Shown: positions 53,068 to 62,128 of the stretch, piece after piece
How the letters are laid out: every line of letters starts with the position of its first letter
Numbering within the stretch: position 1 is the first letter of the stretch
NCBI GenBank assembly: GCA_036677445.1
Contig: JAVBWI010000014.1
Location: 117,071-181,070 of the forward strand
Length of the DNA stretch: 64,000 nt
Source: JAVBWI01 sp036677445
GTDB lineage: Bacteria; Bacillota; Clostridia; Christensenellales; CAG-138
Direction of reading: 5' to 3'
Position numbers and translations under genes: made by a program
Notes under the pieces: generated by a model
What the model saw: the letters and a program-made list of their open reading frames with translations, nothing else
Database searches by the model: none
What the model was told of the DNA's origin: nothing

Positions 53068-53940
53068 ATGAAAAACAAGGCACCCAAAGGTATTATTTCC
53101 CCGCTGGTAACGCCTTACACCGCGGATGAGGCGCTCGACGAGCAGCTGCTTCGCAAAGAAATCCGGTATCTGGTGGGCTGCGGCGTGCATGGCATAAGCC
53201 CGGGTGGAAGCACCGGGGAAGGCGCCGCGGTTACGGATGAGGAGCTTGCGCGGATGGTGGAAATTTGCCGCGAGGAAACGCCTGAAGGTTTTCCCGTGGT
53301 GGCAGGGGTCATTCGCAATTCTACGCGTGCTGCGGTAAGCGCAGGGCTTGCCGCAAAACAGGCGGGCGCAACCGCATTGATGGTGACGCCAACCAGTTAT
53401 AACGTACTTGTTCCGGATGATGACGGTAATTATGCTTTTTATAAGGCCATCTCCGACAAAGTTCAACTTCCGGTCATTATCTACAATGTGGTCCCGCAAA
53501 ACGAAATTAAGCCGCATCTCTTTCGCAGACTTTGTGAAATCGAGAACGTCGTCGCAATCAAACAGAGCTGCGGCGGTATCCAGGGATTTTATGACATGAA
53601 AATGATTGCCGGCGACATCGGCGAAGTATACAGCGCAACAGACGACATGCTGTATTCCACATTTGACCTTGGCGCGTGCGGCGCGATCGCGGCGATACTG
53701 AGCGTTTTTCCGAAGGAATGCGTAGCCATTTGGGATGCGATTCAAGCCGGAAAACCGGATGAGGCGCGCGCTTTGCAGGCACGGCTTTATCCCCGCTGGA
53801 CGGTGCTCAAGGGTGCGCAATTCCCAAGAAGACTCAAGGAGATGCTCAGGCAGATGGGCATGGATTATGGCATTGCGCTAAGCCCCAACCTTGAGGCCAC
53901 GCAGGCGGAGAAGCACGCGATTGCGGAAGCCTTGCAATGA
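53068..53940 (+). CDS. DapA/NanA-family aldolase or lyase (first copy)
   Basis: 290 residues, AGGAGG upstream. (beta/alpha)8 barrel with GGSTGEGAAVTDEE, Tyr139 in IIYNVVP and Schiff-base Lys165 in VVAIKQSCGG. This fold covers dihydrodipicolinate synthase, N-acetylneuraminate lyase, 2-keto-3-deoxy sugar acid aldolases and hydroxy-oxoglutarate aldolases. It is not the biosynthetic DapA by context: a second family member, a Liv transporter and an aminotransferase follow, pointing to breakdown of a 2-oxo acid with release of pyruvate. Confidence 0.9.
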   Translation: MKNKAPKGIISPLVTPYTADEALDEQLLRKEIRYLVGCGVHGISPGGSTGEGAAVTDEELARMVEICREETPEGFPVVAGVIRNSTRAAVSAGLAAKQAGATALMVTPTSYNVLVPDDDGNYAFYKAISDKVQLPVIIYNVVPQNEIKPHLFRRLCEIENVVAIKQSCGGIQGFYDMKMIAGDIGEVYSATDDMLYSTFDLGACGAIAAILSVFPKECVAIWDAIQAGKPDEARALQARLYPRWTVLKGAQFPRRLKEMLRQMGMDYGIALSPNLEATQAEKHAIAEALQ

Positions 53941-54011
53941 CTTTGCTTCTTTGGGGGGCATGCCCTCCCTGAAGAAAAATAAAAACCCAAGTGAAAGGAA
54001 TTCGGAGAAAA

Positions 54012-54923
54012 ATGAATAAGTACGGCCAAATACTGCTCCCCTTTGTGACACCCTTTGACAAAGACGAAAACGTCAACTATGAAGCATACGCAAAGCTGGT
54101 GGACTATGCAATTGCCAGGAATTATGCTGATTCCATCGTGGTTACCGGCACCACCGGCGAATTCAATACCCTGACATTTGAGGAGCGCGTGAAGCTGCTT
54201 GAAACCGCCATCAAGGCCAACAAAGGCCGCAAGCCCATTATTGCGGGCACCGGCTGTGCATCGACCAGGGAAACCATCGCGCTTACGAAGAAGGCGCAGG
54301 AGCTCGGCGCGGATATGTGCCTCATCGTTGGCCCTTACTACTGCAAGCCGACACAGGATGCCGTGCTTCGCCATTACACCCGCATTGCGGAGGCGGTGGA
54401 TATTGACATCCTGGTTTACAACATTCCCATTTTTGTCGGCGTAAACATCGAACCTTCCACGCTGCGCGAACTGGCAAAACTTAAGAACATTGTCGGCGTA
54501 AAGGACGAAGCCGGTATGAACCCGACCCAAATTTCCGACTATTACATGGCTACCAAGGACGTCGATCCTGATTTCATGATTTACAACGGCGACGACACCA
54601 TGCTGATGCCGACCCTCGCGCAGGGCGCAATGGGCATCGTCAGCGGCGGCGCAATTCTGATGGGCGACGTCATTCATAAGGTGTTCAGCGATTATCAGGC
54701 GGGGAAGCCGGCGGAAGCGCTGGAAGGTTTCCGCAAGCTGTACAAGATGTGCAAGACATTTGGCGTTAATGGCCGTATTCATCCAAATCCCATGCTCAAG
54801 GCCGCCATTACACTGGTTACCGGCATTGACGTGGGCAATGCCCGCGGACCCCTGGATCCTATCAACGCAGCGGAGCGCGAAGCGCTGGTCACTATGCTCA
54901 AGGAGCTGGGCCTTCTGAAATAG
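54012..54923 (+). CDS. DapA/NanA-family aldolase or lyase (second copy)
   Basis: 303 residues from the ATG at 54012 (CGGAG upstream; the frame opens seven codons earlier). Motifs: VVTGTTGEFNTLTFEER, Tyr136 in LVYNIP and Schiff-base Lys164 in VGVKDEAG. It differs substantially from the first copy (for example GTTGEF against GSTGEG), so the two are not recent duplicates and may handle different substrates or stereoisomers. Same operon. Confidence 0.9.
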   Translation: MNKYGQILLPFVTPFDKDENVNYEAYAKLVDYAIARNYADSIVVTGTTGEFNTLTFEERVKLLETAIKANKGRKPIIAGTGCASTRETIALTKKAQELGADMCLIVGPYYCKPTQDAVLRHYTRIAEAVDIDILVYNIPIFVGVNIEPSTLRELAKLKNIVGVKDEAGMNPTQISDYYMATKDVDPDFMIYNGDDTMLMPTLAQGAMGIVSGGAILMGDVIHKVFSDYQAGKPAEALEGFRKLYKMCKTFGVNGRIHPNPMLKAAITLVTGIDVGNARGPLDPINAAEREALVTMLKELGLLK

Positions 54924-55082
54924 TACTTACGCCATTTCACATTAGACTTACCGGCACAGCGAAAATCAATCACGGGATGTAATTTGAATTGCGGTGAGCG
55001 GGGAAAAATGCTCCACCGTTGCTCCAATAATGCCCTAAAACCAAATGGAACAATGAAATAAAAAAAACAGGAGGCAGGAACC

Positions 55083-56315
55083 ATGAAAAAAGTAATTACG
55101 ATGTTGCTTGTGTTGACGCTCATCACCGGCGTGTTCGGCTGTGCCGCACCCGCCGAAAACAACGCGCCCGAAGCCCTCGCCCAGGCTGAGGCTCCGAACC
55201 AGCCGGCAGAGGCCGCACAGCCGGCTTCGGATATTCCCGACGAGGTGACAATCGCGCTCGTCGGCTCCATTTCCGGCGTGAATGCGATCAACGGTAAGTA
55301 TTTCAAGGGCGCACTTGCGGTTATCCAAAGTGAACTCGAGACAAGCGGCGGCGTTGACATCATGGGCAAAAAGGTAAAGGTGAATTGGGTCATAGAGGAT
55401 ACCGAGGGGAAGCCTGAAATCACCGCAAACGTATACCGCAAGGTCATCGAGCAGGATAACGCAATCGCCATCTGCGGCCCCAATGAAAGCTCCTGCATTC
55501 TGGCGGCCGGCCCCATCGCGCAGGACGCGGGCATTCCCGCCGTCGGCATTTTCTCCACCAACGAGGCCGTTACCCAAATAGGCGATTACATATTCCGCGC
55601 TTGCTATATTGACCCCTATCAGGGCAAGGTGCTTGCACAATTCGCTTTTGACAATCTCCAGGCAAAGACGGCCGCAGTCCTGTACAGCAATGCGGACCAG
55701 TACAGCAAAGGCCTGATGGAAAACTTCAAAAGCTCCTTTGAAGCGCTGGGCGGAAGCGTTGCCGCCGTGGAAGCATACGGCGGCAGCGATGTGAAGGACT
55801 TTAATGCACAGCTGAGCAAAATAAAGACCGTGAACCCCGACGTTCTGTTCATGCCCAACCAGGCGGGCGAGCTGCCCCTGCAGATCCAGCAGGCGCGCAC
55901 AATGGGTATTACCGCAACATTCCTTGGCGGCGATTCCTGGGATTTGGACGTTATCCCCGAAGTGGGCGGTGTGGAAAACGTGGAAGGCTCCTGCTTTGCC
56001 GGTGCATTCAGCGCGGAAGATCCCAGCGAAGCCGCGCAGGCATGGGTAACAAAGTATGAAGAGCTCAATGGCGAGAAACCCGGCTCACATGCAACGCTTG
56101 CCTATGAAGCGATGAAGATCGTTCTGGACGGCCTGTCCAGGGTGCAGTCGGTGGATGGCGCAAGCCTGCGTGATGCAATCCGCGACACAAAGGACTTGGC
56201 GGTGCCTTCCGGGAAGATCAACTTCGATGAAAACCGTAACCCCATCAAGAGCGCAGTAATACTCGAGTATAAAAATGGCGTGGGCAGCTATGTCGCGACC
56301 GTTTCCGCCGAGTAA
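55083..56315 (+). CDS. livJ: Branched-chain-type amino acid ABC transporter binding lipoprotein
   Basis: 410 residues, GGAGGCAGG upstream. Signal peptide with lipobox VFGC, then a Pro/Ala/Glu linker (residues ~22-50). The binding fold shows ALVGSISGVNAINGKYFKGALAVIQ, VIEDTEGKPEITANVYRKVIEQDNAIAICGP and GASLRDAIRDTKDL-like stretches typical of LivJ/Leu-binding proteins (Peripla_BP_6). Such proteins bind leucine, other amino acids, amides or aromatic acids; the ligand here is unknown. Confidence 0.92.
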   Translation: MKKVITMLLVLTLITGVFGCAAPAENNAPEALAQAEAPNQPAEAAQPASDIPDEVTIALVGSISGVNAINGKYFKGALAVIQSELETSGGVDIMGKKVKVNWVIEDTEGKPEITANVYRKVIEQDNAIAICGPNESSCILAAGPIAQDAGIPAVGIFSTNEAVTQIGDYIFRACYIDPYQGKVLAQFAFDNLQAKTAAVLYSNADQYSKGLMENFKSSFEALGGSVAAVEAYGGSDVKDFNAQLSKIKTVNPDVLFMPNQAGELPLQIQQARTMGITATFLGGDSWDLDVIPEVGGVENVEGSCFAGAFSAEDPSEAAQAWVTKYEELNGEKPGSHATLAYEAMKIVLDGLSRVQSVDGASLRDAIRDTKDLAVPSGKINFDENRNPIKSAVILEYKNGVGSYVATVSAE

Positions 56316-56356
56316 TGAGTGGGTGCTGTTATATCGGAGAATAGCATGACGATAGC

Positions 56357-56389
56357 GCCGGATGTCAGGCTTTCCGCTTGGCATCCGGC
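56357..56389 (+). terminator. Intercistronic hairpin between binding protein and permease genes
   Basis: GCCGGATG / CATCCGGC stem with a 17-base loop and no T-run. Similar hairpins often follow binding-protein genes and raise their share of the transcript. Confidence 0.6.
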
Positions 56390-56423
56390 CATATAGGGGA
56401 TTTGAAGGAGATGAAAAAACACC

Positions 56424-57326
56424 ATGGCCTTTGTGATACAGCTCCTTGTTTACGGATTGCAGTTAGGTAGTATCTACGCACTTCTTGCTATTGGATACAC
56501 GATGGTTTACGGTATCATCGGAATGATCAATTTGGCGCATGCGGATTTCATGATGCTTGGCGCATTTATCGTATATTTCTTGACACACCTTGTTTTCATG
56601 GGAACTGTAGAGGCGATCGGGCAAGTTGTGTTGCTTGTTTTGCTCGGCATGGCGCTTACGGGGGTTTTTGGGACCGTTACGGAACGGATCGCCTATAAAC
56701 CGCTACGCAATCGCCCCAAGGTTTCGAGTCTCGTGGCGGCGATCGGCGTATCCATGTTCATTCAGAATTTTTTAAGAGCGATTCCGGAAATCGGGCCGAC
56801 GCCCAGGCCGTTCCCCGTGTTGTTTCGGGCTGAAAACATTCAGGTTGGTTTTGTACAGATTTCTGCAATTCAGATTATCGTAATCGTTACATCCATCCTA
56901 TTGATGGTTTGCATGACGCTTCTGGTGAACAAAACGAAAATCGGGAAGCAAATGCTGGCGGTTTCCTGCGACAAGGACGCTGCTTCCTTGATGGGCATCA
57001 ATGTCAATAAAGTGATTTCCGTAACCTTCTTCCTGGGCGCTGCGCTCGCGGGGATCTGCGGCGTGCTGTATTCGAGCGTATACCCTTCCATCGAGGTGGC
57101 CATGGGCGTGACCATCGGTAACAAAGCGTTTATCTCTGCCGTTCTCGGTGGAATTGGAAATATTAAGGGCGCAATGATCGGCGGGCTGATTCTTGGAATT
57201 GCCGAGGTGTTTGCGACCTCTGTGAATTCGGAGTTGGCCTATGGCGTTTCTTTTGTGATCCTCATACTGATACTGCTTTACAAGCCTGCCGGCATTCTCG
57301 GCAAGGTGACGACAGAGAAGGTATAG
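56424..57326 (+). CDS. livH: Liv-type ABC transporter permease LivH
   Basis: 300 residues with GAAGGAGATG upstream. Start LVYGLQLGSIYALLAIGYTMVYGIIGMINLAHADFMMLGAF is the LivH signature; a later AVSCDKDAASLMGINVNKVISVTFFLGAALAGICG is also typical. About eight membrane segments. Forms a heterodimeric channel with LivM. Confidence 0.95.
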   Translation: MAFVIQLLVYGLQLGSIYALLAIGYTMVYGIIGMINLAHADFMMLGAFIVYFLTHLVFMGTVEAIGQVVLLVLLGMALTGVFGTVTERIAYKPLRNRPKVSSLVAAIGVSMFIQNFLRAIPEIGPTPRPFPVLFRAENIQVGFVQISAIQIIVIVTSILLMVCMTLLVNKTKIGKQMLAVSCDKDAASLMGINVNKVISVTFFLGAALAGICGVLYSSVYPSIEVAMGVTIGNKAFISAVLGGIGNIKGAMIGGLILGIAEVFATSVNSELAYGVSFVILILILLYKPAGILGKVTTEKV

Positions 57327-57328
57327 GT

Positions 57329-58366
57329 ATGCAAATGAAGGCAAAGAAATTTTTGAAACGGGAGTATCTTTATTTCATGCTGCCGTACATTTTGATCATG
57401 GTATTGGGCACGACGGGAATGATCAACAAGTATTTGATGCAGATATTCATGCTTGCGGGCATCAATATTATCATGACGGTAAGCCTGAATCTGGTCAACG
57501 GAATTACCGGCCAGTTCTCCATCGGGCATGCGGGGTTCATGGCAATCGGCGCATATGTTTCAGCCATCATTACCTCCGAGTGCTACAGAATCATTAAGGC
57601 GGGCGCCGTCGTAAACGAGGGGATTTTCCTTGTTGCGCTGTTTGCGGGCGGCGCTGTTGCGGCGCTGTTCGGGTTCCTGATCGCCCAGCCTACGCTGAAG
57701 GTGAAAGGCGACTATCTGGCGATCGTCACGCTTGGCTTTGGCGAAGTAATTCGCGCTGCCATCCGCGTTATCGACTATGTAGGCGGTCCGCGCGGCATGA
57801 CGGGCATTTCGAAAATGACAAGCTTCACCTGGGTATATGTATTTGTGCTTCTGGCAGTCTTCGGCGTCCGTAACTTTGTGGATTCAACCTACGGGCGTTC
57901 CTGCCTTGCCATTCGCGAAAACGAAATTGCCGCCGACGCAATGGGCACCAACACGCTTCGCTATAAGACGGCGGCGTTTACATATGCATCGTTTCTCGCG
58001 GGTATCGCGGGCGGCCTGTTTGCGCATCTTTTGATGTATATTCAGCCTGACAGCTTTGCATATTCCAAGTCGACCGATTTTCTGGTGTATCTGTACGTCG
58101 GCGGCGTAGGCAGTATCAGCGGATCCATCGTAGGCGCGCTCGTATTGACGGTGCTGCCCGAGCTTCTGCGCTTTCTGGCCGACTGGCGTTTGGTCATCTA
58201 TGCGGGACTATTGCTGTATATGATTATTTGCAGGCCCAACGGGCTGATGGGCGGCAAAGAATTTAAATTCCTGCATTTGCGCACTTCCGTACCCGAACAG
58301 GGGGAGTTCATCGATAAAATGAAAAACAAGGTCAGGGTCCTCTTTCAAAAAGGAGGTAAGTCATGA
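57329..58366 (+). CDS. livM: Liv-type ABC transporter permease LivM
   Basis: 345 residues, two bases after livH. Motifs VSLNLVNGITGQFSIGHAGFMAIGAY, LKVKGDYLAIVTLGFGEVIR and RENEIAADAMGTNTLRYKTAAFTYASFLAGIAGG are diagnostic. Its stop overlaps the livG start. Confidence 0.95.
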   Translation: MQMKAKKFLKREYLYFMLPYILIMVLGTTGMINKYLMQIFMLAGINIIMTVSLNLVNGITGQFSIGHAGFMAIGAYVSAIITSECYRIIKAGAVVNEGIFLVALFAGGAVAALFGFLIAQPTLKVKGDYLAIVTLGFGEVIRAAIRVIDYVGGPRGMTGISKMTSFTWVYVFVLLAVFGVRNFVDSTYGRSCLAIRENEIAADAMGTNTLRYKTAAFTYASFLAGIAGGLFAHLLMYIQPDSFAYSKSTDFLVYLYVGGVGSISGSIVGALVLTVLPELLRFLADWRLVIYAGLLLYMIICRPNGLMGGKEFKFLHLRTSVPEQGEFIDKMKNKVRVLFQKGGKS

Positions 58367-59133
58367 GCCTCTTGGAAGCAAAAAATATAGGCATTACGTT
58401 CGGCGGCCTGCGCGCGGTCGACGATTTTAACCTTACTCTTAACGAAGGCGAGCTTGTAGCCATCATCGGCCCCAATGGCGCCGGGAAGACGACCGTGTTC
58501 AACATGATGACCGGCATGTACCAGCCCACCGACGGCGACATTCTGGTGGATGGCAAATCGATCCTGGGCAAGTTTCCGTTTCAGGTGAACGAAATGGGCG
58601 TCGTGCGCACGTTCCAGAATATCCGGCTTTTCAACCGGCTGCCGGTTCTTGACAACGTCAAGATCGCGATGGGGCGGGAAGCCCAATACAGCTTCGGACA
58701 GATGCTGTTCCGCGGGAAAACGTACCGGCAAAAAGAAAAGGATGCGACGGAACGCTCCATGGAATTGTTACGCCTTTTTGATATGGAAAAGGACGCCGAC
58801 ATGCTGGCGATGAATCTTCCGTACGGGGAGCAGCGGCGCCTGGAAATTGTTCGCGCACTCGCAACAAATCCAAAGGTATTGCTTCTGGACGAGCCTGCGG
58901 CAGGGATGAATCCCATCGAGATCGAAAATGTTATGTCCGTAATTGCCGATGTTCGAAAGAAGTTCCATATCACCGTTCTCTTGATAGAGCATCATATGAA
59001 AATGGTGATGGCCATTGCGGACATTATCAAGGTATTGGATTTCGGCGTGACGATCGCGGAGGGAAAACCGGAGGAAATCCAGAGCAATCCCAGAGTGATT
59101 GAAGCTTATCTGGGAGGAGGTGCGCGTAAATGA
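58363..59133 (+). CDS. livG: Liv-type ABC transporter ATPase LivG
   Basis: 256 residues, overlapping livM by ATGA. Walker A GPNGAGKTTVFN, LivG-specific VVRTFQNIRLFNRLPVLDNV, signature LPYGEQRRLEIVRAL and Walker B VLLLDEPAAGMNP, then the switch HH in IEHHMKMV. Energises uptake together with LivF. Confidence 0.95.
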   Translation: MSLLEAKNIGITFGGLRAVDDFNLTLNEGELVAIIGPNGAGKTTVFNMMTGMYQPTDGDILVDGKSILGKFPFQVNEMGVVRTFQNIRLFNRLPVLDNVKIAMGREAQYSFGQMLFRGKTYRQKEKDATERSMELLRLFDMEKDADMLAMNLPYGEQRRLEIVRALATNPKVLLLDEPAAGMNPIEIENVMSVIADVRKKFHITVLLIEHHMKMVMAIADIIKVLDFGVTIAEGKPEEIQSNPRVIEAYLGGGARK

Positions 59134-59837
59134 GCCTGGTAGTGAAAGATTTATCCGTATCATACGGCGCGGTACAGGCGGTCAAGGATATCAGCTTCCA
59201 TGTGGAAGAAGGCGAAATCGTCACGTTGATCGGTTCTAACGGCGCCGGAAAAACGACGACGATGCGCGCGATCACCGGATTGGAAAGGGCAAAGAGTGGC
59301 TCCATTATGTTCGGCGGCATAGAGCTTACCAGAGAGCCGGCACATAAAATCGTCTCTTATGGTATCGCGCATGTACCGGAAGGACGCAGGATCTTCACGA
59401 ATTTGAGCGTCATCGACAACCTGCGTATGGGTGCAAATCTGCGCAAAGACGCCCAGGGCGTTAAACAGGATATGGACGACGTGTTTGATATTTTCCCCCG
59501 TTTGCGCGAAAGGCATCATCAATCCGCAGGTACGCTATCCGGCGGTGAGCAGCAGATGCTTGCAGTCGGCAGGGCGCTGATGACCAAAGCAAAGCTCGTA
59601 CTGCTGGACGAGCCTTCCATGGGTCTGGCGCCGCTGATCGTGGAAGAGATTTTTGCGGTCATCAAGCGGATCAACGATAAGGGCGCTACCGTGCTGCTCG
59701 TGGAGCAAAACGCATATATGGCCTTAAAAACCGCACACCGCGCCTATGTGCTGGAAACGGGGAGCATTGTCAAGGATGGCTCCGCACAGGGACTCCTGCA
59801 TGATCAGAGTGTCATCGAAGCATATCTGGGAAGCTGA
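59130..59837 (+). CDS. livF: Liv-type ABC transporter ATPase LivF
   Basis: 235 residues, overlapping livG by four bases. Walker A GSNGAGKTTTMRAI, HVPEGRRIFTNLSVIDNLRMGA, signature LSGGEQQMLAVGRALM, Walker B LVLLDEPSMGLAP and VEQNAYMALKTAHRAYVLETG. Completes the five-gene importer. Confidence 0.95.
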   Translation: MSLVVKDLSVSYGAVQAVKDISFHVEEGEIVTLIGSNGAGKTTTMRAITGLERAKSGSIMFGGIELTREPAHKIVSYGIAHVPEGRRIFTNLSVIDNLRMGANLRKDAQGVKQDMDDVFDIFPRLRERHHQSAGTLSGGEQQMLAVGRALMTKAKLVLLDEPSMGLAPLIVEEIFAVIKRINDKGATVLLVEQNAYMALKTAHRAYVLETGSIVKDGSAQGLLHDQSVIEAYLGS

Positions 59838-59893
59838 TTGCATGTAAATGCGGCAGCAATTATTTGTGAGGATGTAATTAGGAGGATACTATC

Positions 59894-61057
59894 ATGCCAT
59901 CGATCAGCAGTGTGGTTGCCACGACACCGAATTCCGCCATTCGCAAGGTATTCAACAAGGCGATTGGACATGACGAATGGGTGAAATTCACCGTTGGTGA
60001 GCCGAATTTCGATACGCCGGCAAACGTGGTGGAAGCCGCACATCGGGCAATGCTCGAGGGAAATACCCATTATGTACATAATGCGGGCATACTTGCGTTG
60101 CGCCGCGCCATTGCAAAGAAACTGGAATTGGAAAATGGTATTCTTGCCGATCCGCAAACCGAGATCATGGTCGGCAACGGCGGAACAGATACCCTGTTTT
60201 TAGCCATGCAGACAATATTAAATTCCGGCGACGAGGTGATTCTTCCGGATCCCGGCTGGACGCCTTATCCCCTGCAGACGGTGCTCTGCCACGCCCGGGC
60301 GGTTCCTGTTCCCGTACTGGAAGAGGATGGCTTCATGTTCAATATACAGAGCCTTCAAAAATCCATTACGGATAAAACAAAAGTGATCATTCTCAATTCC
60401 CCCGCAAATCCCACCGGCGGCATGGCGGGCCGCGCGCTGCTGGAGCAGATAGCGCAAATCGCCATCGACCATGACCTTTTTGTGATCTCCGATGAGGTTT
60501 ATGAAAAGCTAAAATACGACGCAAACGAGCACATCAGCATTTATACGCTGCCGGGCATGCGGGAACGCACCATTGTGATCAATAGCTTTTCCAAGTCCTA
60601 TGCAATGACCGGCTGGCGCATCGGATATGCCGTAGCCAACGAAACGGTCATGCGCAACATGGTAAAGCTGCACGAGCTGGGCGCTTCGTGCACCAATGTT
60701 CCGGCCCAATATGCGGCAATCGAGGCGCTCAAGGGCGACCAGTCGGTGATCGGCAGCATGCTGGCCCAGTACGGGCGGCGCCGTGAAATGATGATAAGCG
60801 GCCTTAATGCGATCCCCGGCATCAGCTGTATCTATCCCAAAGGTACGTTTTACGCATTTGCCAATATCAAGGCAAGCGGCCTGTCGACGGCGGTTTTTTG
60901 CAGCCGGCTGATGGAAGAAAACGGCGTTGTCGTAATCCCCGGGGATGCGTTTGGCGCTGGCGGAGAAGGCTTCATCAGGTTGTCTTTTGCCACGGCGGAC
61001 GACGTGATACTTGAAGGCCTGAACAGAATGGATTTGTTTATGAGAAAATGCAGGTAA
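59894..61057 (+). CDS. PLP-dependent class I aminotransferase
   Basis: 387 residues, TAGGAGGA upstream. Fold-type I aspartate-aminotransferase-like: VGEPNFDTPANVVEAA, GGTDTLFLAMQTILNSGDEVILPDPGW, NSPANPTGG, ISDEVYEKL, PLP Lys234 in NSFSKSYAMTGWRIGY, and the carboxylate Arg in GEGFIRLSFA. Same strand and 56 bases after the Liv operon. It probably converts the imported amino acid to the 2-oxo acid that the DapA-like aldolases split. A terminator follows. Confidence 0.92.
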   Translation: MPSISSVVATTPNSAIRKVFNKAIGHDEWVKFTVGEPNFDTPANVVEAAHRAMLEGNTHYVHNAGILALRRAIAKKLELENGILADPQTEIMVGNGGTDTLFLAMQTILNSGDEVILPDPGWTPYPLQTVLCHARAVPVPVLEEDGFMFNIQSLQKSITDKTKVIILNSPANPTGGMAGRALLEQIAQIAIDHDLFVISDEVYEKLKYDANEHISIYTLPGMRERTIVINSFSKSYAMTGWRIGYAVANETVMRNMVKLHELGASCTNVPAQYAAIEALKGDQSVIGSMLAQYGRRREMMISGLNAIPGISCIYPKGTFYAFANIKASGLSTAVFCSRLMEENGVVVIPGDAFGAGGEGFIRLSFATADDVILEGLNRMDLFMRKCR

Positions 61058-61090
61058 TTTGAGCCTGAGGCATTCTACAGGAATCCATTG

Positions 61091-61130
61091 AAAAGGCTCC
61101 TTGCTTTCAAACATCAGCGGGAGCTTTTTC
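61091..61130 (+). terminator. Terminator after the aminotransferase gene
   Basis: AAAAGGCTCC / GGAGCTTTTT stem with one G-T pair and a 19-base loop, ending in a T5 run. Confidence 0.65.
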
Positions 61131-61151
61131 TTGGGTTCGAAGAGGGAATTT

Positions 61152-62057
61152 ATGTTGTCTTCACTTACCGGGGAGTTGTACGCGTTGCTTAGCGCCGCGG
61201 GGAGCGCAGCCGGGCAATTGCTCATTGGGACGGCGGAAAAAAAGCTTTCCGTGTTTACCATTAATATCACAAAGACCTCGATCGCGCTGCTTTGTTTGTC
61301 GCTGATGCGATGGGCTGTGGCGGGTACGGCGCTGCCGCTTGGAATACCTAAGCCTGCGTGGATCTTTCTAACGCTTTCGGGGATGATCGGCTATGTATTT
61401 GGCGATATGCTGTACTTTGGGTCCTATCGTTATTTGGGCGTTCGCATTGCGATGGTGGTAATGTCCGCATCCCCCTTGATAACGGCATGGCTTGCCTATT
61501 TGGTATTTGGCCAGACAATGCGTGCCATGGATTTTGCCGCGGTCGTGGTCGTGGTATTGGGCGTTTGTATGGTGTTGCTGGGTTCCGGGCGGACACAGGT
61601 CGTTGGAAAACGAAAGTATTTTCGTGGCATCCTCTTTGCTTTGCTTGGCGCGATGGGGCAATCGGGCGGTGTTATTTTCAGCATGCTGGGCATGTCCCAT
61701 ATTGCAGCGGCCGGCAGCGCGCTAATAGCGGCCCAAATCAGGCTCATCGGTGCGCTGGCGTGCTATCTGGCGTTTTTTCTGTTTTCACAAAATCGAGAAA
61801 GACTTGCGGTGGATATCCAGCAGCGCTCCGCCATGTGCTTTCTTGCGTTGGGGGCGGTCTGCGGCTGCTTCATAGGCGTCACAAGCGCGTTGGAATCATT
61901 AAGGTATGTTTCGGCAGGCGTCTCCGCTGCGATCTGCTCCGTTTCGCCCGTTATGGTACTGCCATTTTCCGCATGGATACTCCATGAAAAAATCAGGTTT
62001 GTCGAAGTCGCCGGGTCGCTTCTTTGCGTGGCGGGGGTCGGATTTTTCGTTTTGTGA
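61152..62057 (+). CDS. EamA/DMT-family permease
   Basis: 301 residues from the ATG at 61152, behind GAGGGA. Ten hydrophobic segments in two EamA halves: LYALLSAAGSAAGQLLIG start, YFGSYRYLGVRIAMVVMSASPLITAWLAYLVFGQ in half 1 and VSAAICSVSPVMVLPFSAWILHEKI in half 2. Such carriers export amino acids or metabolites; the substrate is unknown. It may vent a by-product of the preceding pathway. Confidence 0.88.
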   Translation: MLSSLTGELYALLSAAGSAAGQLLIGTAEKKLSVFTINITKTSIALLCLSLMRWAVAGTALPLGIPKPAWIFLTLSGMIGYVFGDMLYFGSYRYLGVRIAMVVMSASPLITAWLAYLVFGQTMRAMDFAAVVVVVLGVCMVLLGSGRTQVVGKRKYFRGILFALLGAMGQSGGVIFSMLGMSHIAAAGSALIAAQIRLIGALACYLAFFLFSQNRERLAVDIQQRSAMCFLALGAVCGCFIGVTSALESLRYVSAGVSAAICSVSPVMVLPFSAWILHEKIRFVEVAGSLLCVAGVGFFVL

Positions 62058-62128
62058 AAAAGAATAAAGCGGAGCTTGATTGGTGTGTTTGGTAAAAACA
62101 AAACGTCTATGGTGAAGGGGGGATGAAA

